Assembly: GCF_001467585.1 (NCBI RefSeq) | Contig: NZ_LNXY01000031.1 | Span: forward strand, 231,923-295,922 | DNA: 64,000 nucleotides | Source of the DNA: Legionella drozanskii LLAP-1 | GTDB taxonomy: Bacteria; Pseudomonadota; Gammaproteobacteria; Legionellales; Legionellaceae | Reading direction: 5' to 3' | In this document: in pieces, positions 61,659 to 64,000 of the stretch | How positions within the stretch are numbered: position 1 is the stretch's first letter | Layout: the number at the start of each line of letters is the position of its first letter | Translations under genes and position numbers: made by a program | Notes under the pieces: model-generated | Seen by the model: the letters and a program-made list of their open reading frames with translations, nothing else | The model's database searches: none | Told to the model about the DNA's origin: nothing

Positions 61659-62953
61659 GATAGATTCCTTTCGATATCAGCCCTAATAATAATATCATTA
61701 CCTAGCTTATATTGAAGTACATTCTTTAATTGAGGGAAGCCAAAATTCTCCTTTATTTCTTTTGATAAAACTGAAATTCCACCAACAAAAATCGGAGCCA
61801 CCGTGATGATTACTTTATCAACAAGATTTTCATTAATAAAATTAGTTATAATGGTTCTTCCTCCTTCCACCATTACTGTTTTAATACCGATACTAAGTAG
61901 TTCCTCTAAAGCTTTATTTAAATCAACTTGACCATCACATATTGAGTCAACTAAAACAATCTTAGCATTCATCTCGGTAAGTAATTTTAGCTTTTCACGA
62001 TCAGCTCGTTCTGTTGTGAAAATTATAGGAGGACTTGAATTTTTTAATACTCGTGCGGTTAATGGAATGCGAAGTGTACTATCTAAAATAACAACTTGAG
62101 GATTTTTCCCTTGATAGTGACGAACGGTTAGAAGCGGGTCATCCGAAATAACAGTACCTACTCCAACCAATATTGCGTCATTCTCAGAACGTAATTTGTG
62201 CGTCAGCACCAAGGATTCTTGCGAACTTAACATGAGCCTTTTTTTCCGATGACATGAGATGGACCCATCCAGGCTTTGTGCATAAGCCAATGTCACCATG
62301 GGTCTATTTTTTACGGAAGTGGAGCACTTTTCATGCAACTCTTTAAGCTCTTCCTCCTCGAAAAAATGTGCCATTTTTTGTTTTTTAGTTAACAAATAAA
62401 AGGCATTATGCGAATGAATAATGCCTTTTATAGGAACTCTTGAGATAACGTTGAAATGATATTGATTTAGCGCTTCTATTTTTTTAGGGTTATTGGTAAG
62501 CAAACGCAGGGATTTGATTTGTAACTCATTTAAAATATGTGCTGCCACTTCATAAGAGCGTGCATCATCTTCATGGCCTAATGCTAAATTAGCATCAACG
62601 GTATCTTTTCCTTGGTCCTGCAAATTATAGGTGCGTAATTTGTCAATAAGGCCAATTCCTCGTCCTTCTTGCCGGAGGTAAATAATGATGCCGCGACCTT
62701 CATTAGCAATTTGACTCATACTCAATTGTAGTTGTTCCCCGCAATCACAACGCAATGATCCCAAAATATCGCCAGTCATACACTCTGAATGAATTCGGAC
62801 TAAAATATCATCGGTATTGTGGACAGCCCCATAGGTAAGTAAAAGATGCTCCTTATTATCTCGATTCGTAGTAAATAAAGAAAGTTCAAAAGAACCATAT
62901 TTTGAAGGAATGGAGGCAGAAACTTCTTTTTTAATGATGAGTAGATTTTCCAT
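61655..62953 (-). CDS. GTP cyclohydrolase II fused to RibD-type reductase domain
   Basis: A 432-residue fusion. Residues 1-~200 are GTP cyclohydrolase II: the zinc cysteines are Cys58, Cys69, Cys71 in SECMTGDILGSLRCDCGEQL, and YLRQEGRGIGLIDKL plus NNPKK bind GTP. Residues ~217-430 are the RibD C-terminal reductase (VTLAYAQSLDGSISC, LRSENDAILVGVGTV, VMVEGGRTIITNFI). The deaminase domain of RibD and the RibB domain are both missing. It would therefore open GTP and reduce a pyrimidine intermediate, but standard riboflavin synthesis needs a deaminase too. No FMN riboswitch is visible upstream. Fusion and partner genes point to a dedicated branch pathway. Confidence 0.9.
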   Translation of the reverse strand: MENLLIIKKEVSASIPSKYGSFELSLFTTNRDNKEHLLLTYGAVHNTDDILVRIHSECMTGDILGSLRCDCGEQLQLSMSQIANEGRGIIIYLRQEGRGIGLIDKLRTYNLQDQGKDTVDANLALGHEDDARSYEVAAHILNELQIKSLRLLTNNPKKIEALNQYHFNVISRVPIKGIIHSHNAFYLLTKKQKMAHFFEEEELKELHEKCSTSVKNRPMVTLAYAQSLDGSISCHRKKRLMLSSQESLVLTHKLRSENDAILVGVGTVISDDPLLTVRHYQGKNPQVVILDSTLRIPLTARVLKNSSPPIIFTTERADREKLKLLTEMNAKIVLVDSICDGQVDLNKALEELLSIGIKTVMVEGGRTIITNFINENLVDKVIITVAPIFVGGISVLSKEIKENFGFPQLKNVLQYKLGNDIIIRADIERNLS

Positions 62954-63352
62954 AGCCTAATCCTTAGACGGAATCACTGAATTACTCCAATGCTCATACA
63001 ATTATAGTTCATAAAAAAAATGTAGCGAATTTATTGGGAAAGTCCAATAACAGGAATAACTCATTGTTTTTTATGGTTACTCGACAATACTGTCAATTCT
63101 AAAACAAGCTGGAAGCGGCATCCTGGTTTAGAGATTTATCGTGAACACCTCAATACAGCGCTATTTTATAAATGGCGCATAATTATATTATGAAAAAAAT
63201 GATAACAATTGAATTTCCTGGGTTTCTTTTCGCAAGGGGTAGCTCAAGCATATTAGGTCTGATTATTTGAATTAATCAGACCTAATGATATTCCATGGCG
63301 GTCATGGACTACCTATTCCTCATAGGGTTAAATCTCTATATGGCGCCGAATT
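62954..63352. other. Spacer with a 14-bp hairpin
   Basis: No gene is supported in this 399-base spacer. ATTAGGTCTGATTA (63252-63265) and TAATCAGACCTAAT (63273-63286) pair perfectly with a 7-base loop, 66 bases past the stop of the minus-strand SPFH gene, for which it may act as terminator without a U-tract. The promoter of the RibA-reductase operon should lie between 62954 and 63250. Confidence 0.5.
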
Positions 63353-64000
63353 TCAATTTTTAGTTGGCATAATCAGCGGTAACCCACCCTTCTCATTATT
63401 TCCAATAATGATAATTTTAGTGTTTGGCGATTTAGCTAAAGATTCTGTAGCCTCTATTCCTTTCCATGCCAATAAATTTTGGTCTATTCCGCGCTTAACA
63501 ATTTCTTGGAACTGTTGAATACCTTCGGCTTCAATTTTCTTACGCTCTGCTTCCAGTTTTTCTCGCTGCAGCCTAAATTTCATCCCTTCAGCTTCTTGTT
63601 GTTGAGCTTGTTTATTTTCAATTGCTCGGCGGATTGATTCGGGAGGCAATATTTCCTTAAGCATTATCGACTCAATAATCACTCCTCTTGATTCTAATTC
63701 TTGTATTAATGATTTTTGAATATTAGCAGCTATTTCGTTTCTGTCTCCTGAGAAGAACTGATCTGCATTATAATTACTTGTTATCTGGCGAATGCTTGAG
63801 CGGATGTGAGGTTCTATTAGTTTATCGAAGTAATCAACGCCTACGCTATTATAAATATCACCAATTTTAGATTTATTGAGGTGGTAGTTAACCGAGGTTT
63901 TAAGAGTCAGATTAAGCATTTCTTTGCTTGGTATCACACCTTCTTCGTCAGCTTTTTGCGTACGTAAATCGAACTTAACTACCCGAGTGAATGGGTTTTT
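63353..64000 (-). CDS. SPFH/band-7 domain protein (cut by window edge)
   Basis: The C-terminal 215 residues of a prohibitin/stomatin-like protein. The frame runs to the window edge, so the start and any membrane anchor are missing. Visible are the band-7 core (KSKIGDIYNSVGVDYFDKLI, SRGVIIESIMLKEILPPESI) and the long charged coiled coil (AQQQEAEGMKFRLQREKLEA), followed by a short C-terminus (KIIIIGNNEKGGLPLIMP). Such proteins form membrane scaffolds or rings. An internal GTG (63937) is not a start because the frame continues upstream. Confidence 0.9.
   Translation of the reverse strand, partial: KNPFTRVVKFDLRTQKADEEGVIPSKEMLNLTLKTSVNYHLNKSKIGDIYNSVGVDYFDKLIEPHIRSSIRQITSNYNADQFFSGDRNEIAANIQKSLIQELESRGVIIESIMLKEILPPESIRRAIENKQAQQQEAEGMKFRLQREKLEAERKKIEAEGIQQFQEIVKRGIDQNLLAWKGIEATESLAKSPNTKIIIIGNNEKGGLPLIMPTKN

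Noticed and set aside
62954..63250. FMN riboswitch upstream of the GTP cyclohydrolase II fusion
   Set aside because: I searched by eye for the conserved RFN core (AGGGUAUGA-like, GGGCUAAAUUCC-like pieces) and saw none.

Overview
The window looks like the replication-origin region of a Legionella or close Legionellales relative. This is inferred from three things: gene order (F1Fo ATP synthase operon; rsmI/lpoA/yraN/diaA/dolP block; rpmH-rnpA-yidD-yidC-mnmE transcribed away from dnaA-dnaN-recF; then gyrB), a low GC content, and an accessory region whose predicted proteins (F-box/HEAT, TPR/nucleotidyltransferase, YopT-like protease) resemble Dot/Icm effectors. No species can be named from sequence alone.

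Layout. 1-641: 5' part of parC. 1010-7980: complete atpIBEFHAGDC operon, minus strand. 8262-15290: a small basic protein, two BON lipoproteins, diaA, yraN, lpoA, divergent rsmI, and a large unknown membrane protein. 15437-19149: mnmE, yidC, yidD, rnpA, rpmH. 19150-19826: AT-rich putative origin/dnaA control region with a perfect DnaA box and a 20-bp direct repeat. 19827-23339: dnaA, dnaN, recF, followed by a perfect parS; a second near-perfect parS lies inside recF. 23647-31055: a cell-surface polysaccharide cluster (Wzm/Wzt-like ABC exporter, a probable deleted FkbM methyltransferase, sugar acyltransferase, perosamine-synthase-like aminotransferase, three glycosyltransferases) between recF and gyrB. 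31150-43603: gyrB, hfq, hflX, an outer membrane protein, a TlpA-like thioredoxin, pirin, wrbA, a TauE/SafE transporter, darP and rlmKL.

From about 43.6 kb the window becomes accessory. An IS481 remnant leads into three large effector-like genes: a C58-type cysteine protease with a duplicated tail, a 1369-residue TPR protein ending in a poly(A)-polymerase-like nucleotidyltransferase domain, and an F-box/HEAT protein. A further hypothetical and a class III nucleotide cyclase follow. Then comes a stretch of decayed mobile elements (IS3, two IS6 fragments, a serine-recombinase tail), dispersed repeats, a MerR/TipAS regulator broken by one base, a cupin, and a two-repeat Legionella-type hypothetical. 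The right end holds a tightly coupled three-gene operon (GTP cyclohydrolase II fused to a RibD-type reductase, a medium-chain dehydrogenase, and a PTPS/QueD-family enzyme with a Cys-Glu active-site motif). This could make a specialised pterin- or flavin-precursor-derived metabolite. The last gene is an SPFH/band-7 protein cut by the window edge.

No tRNA, rRNA or CRISPR array was recognised.
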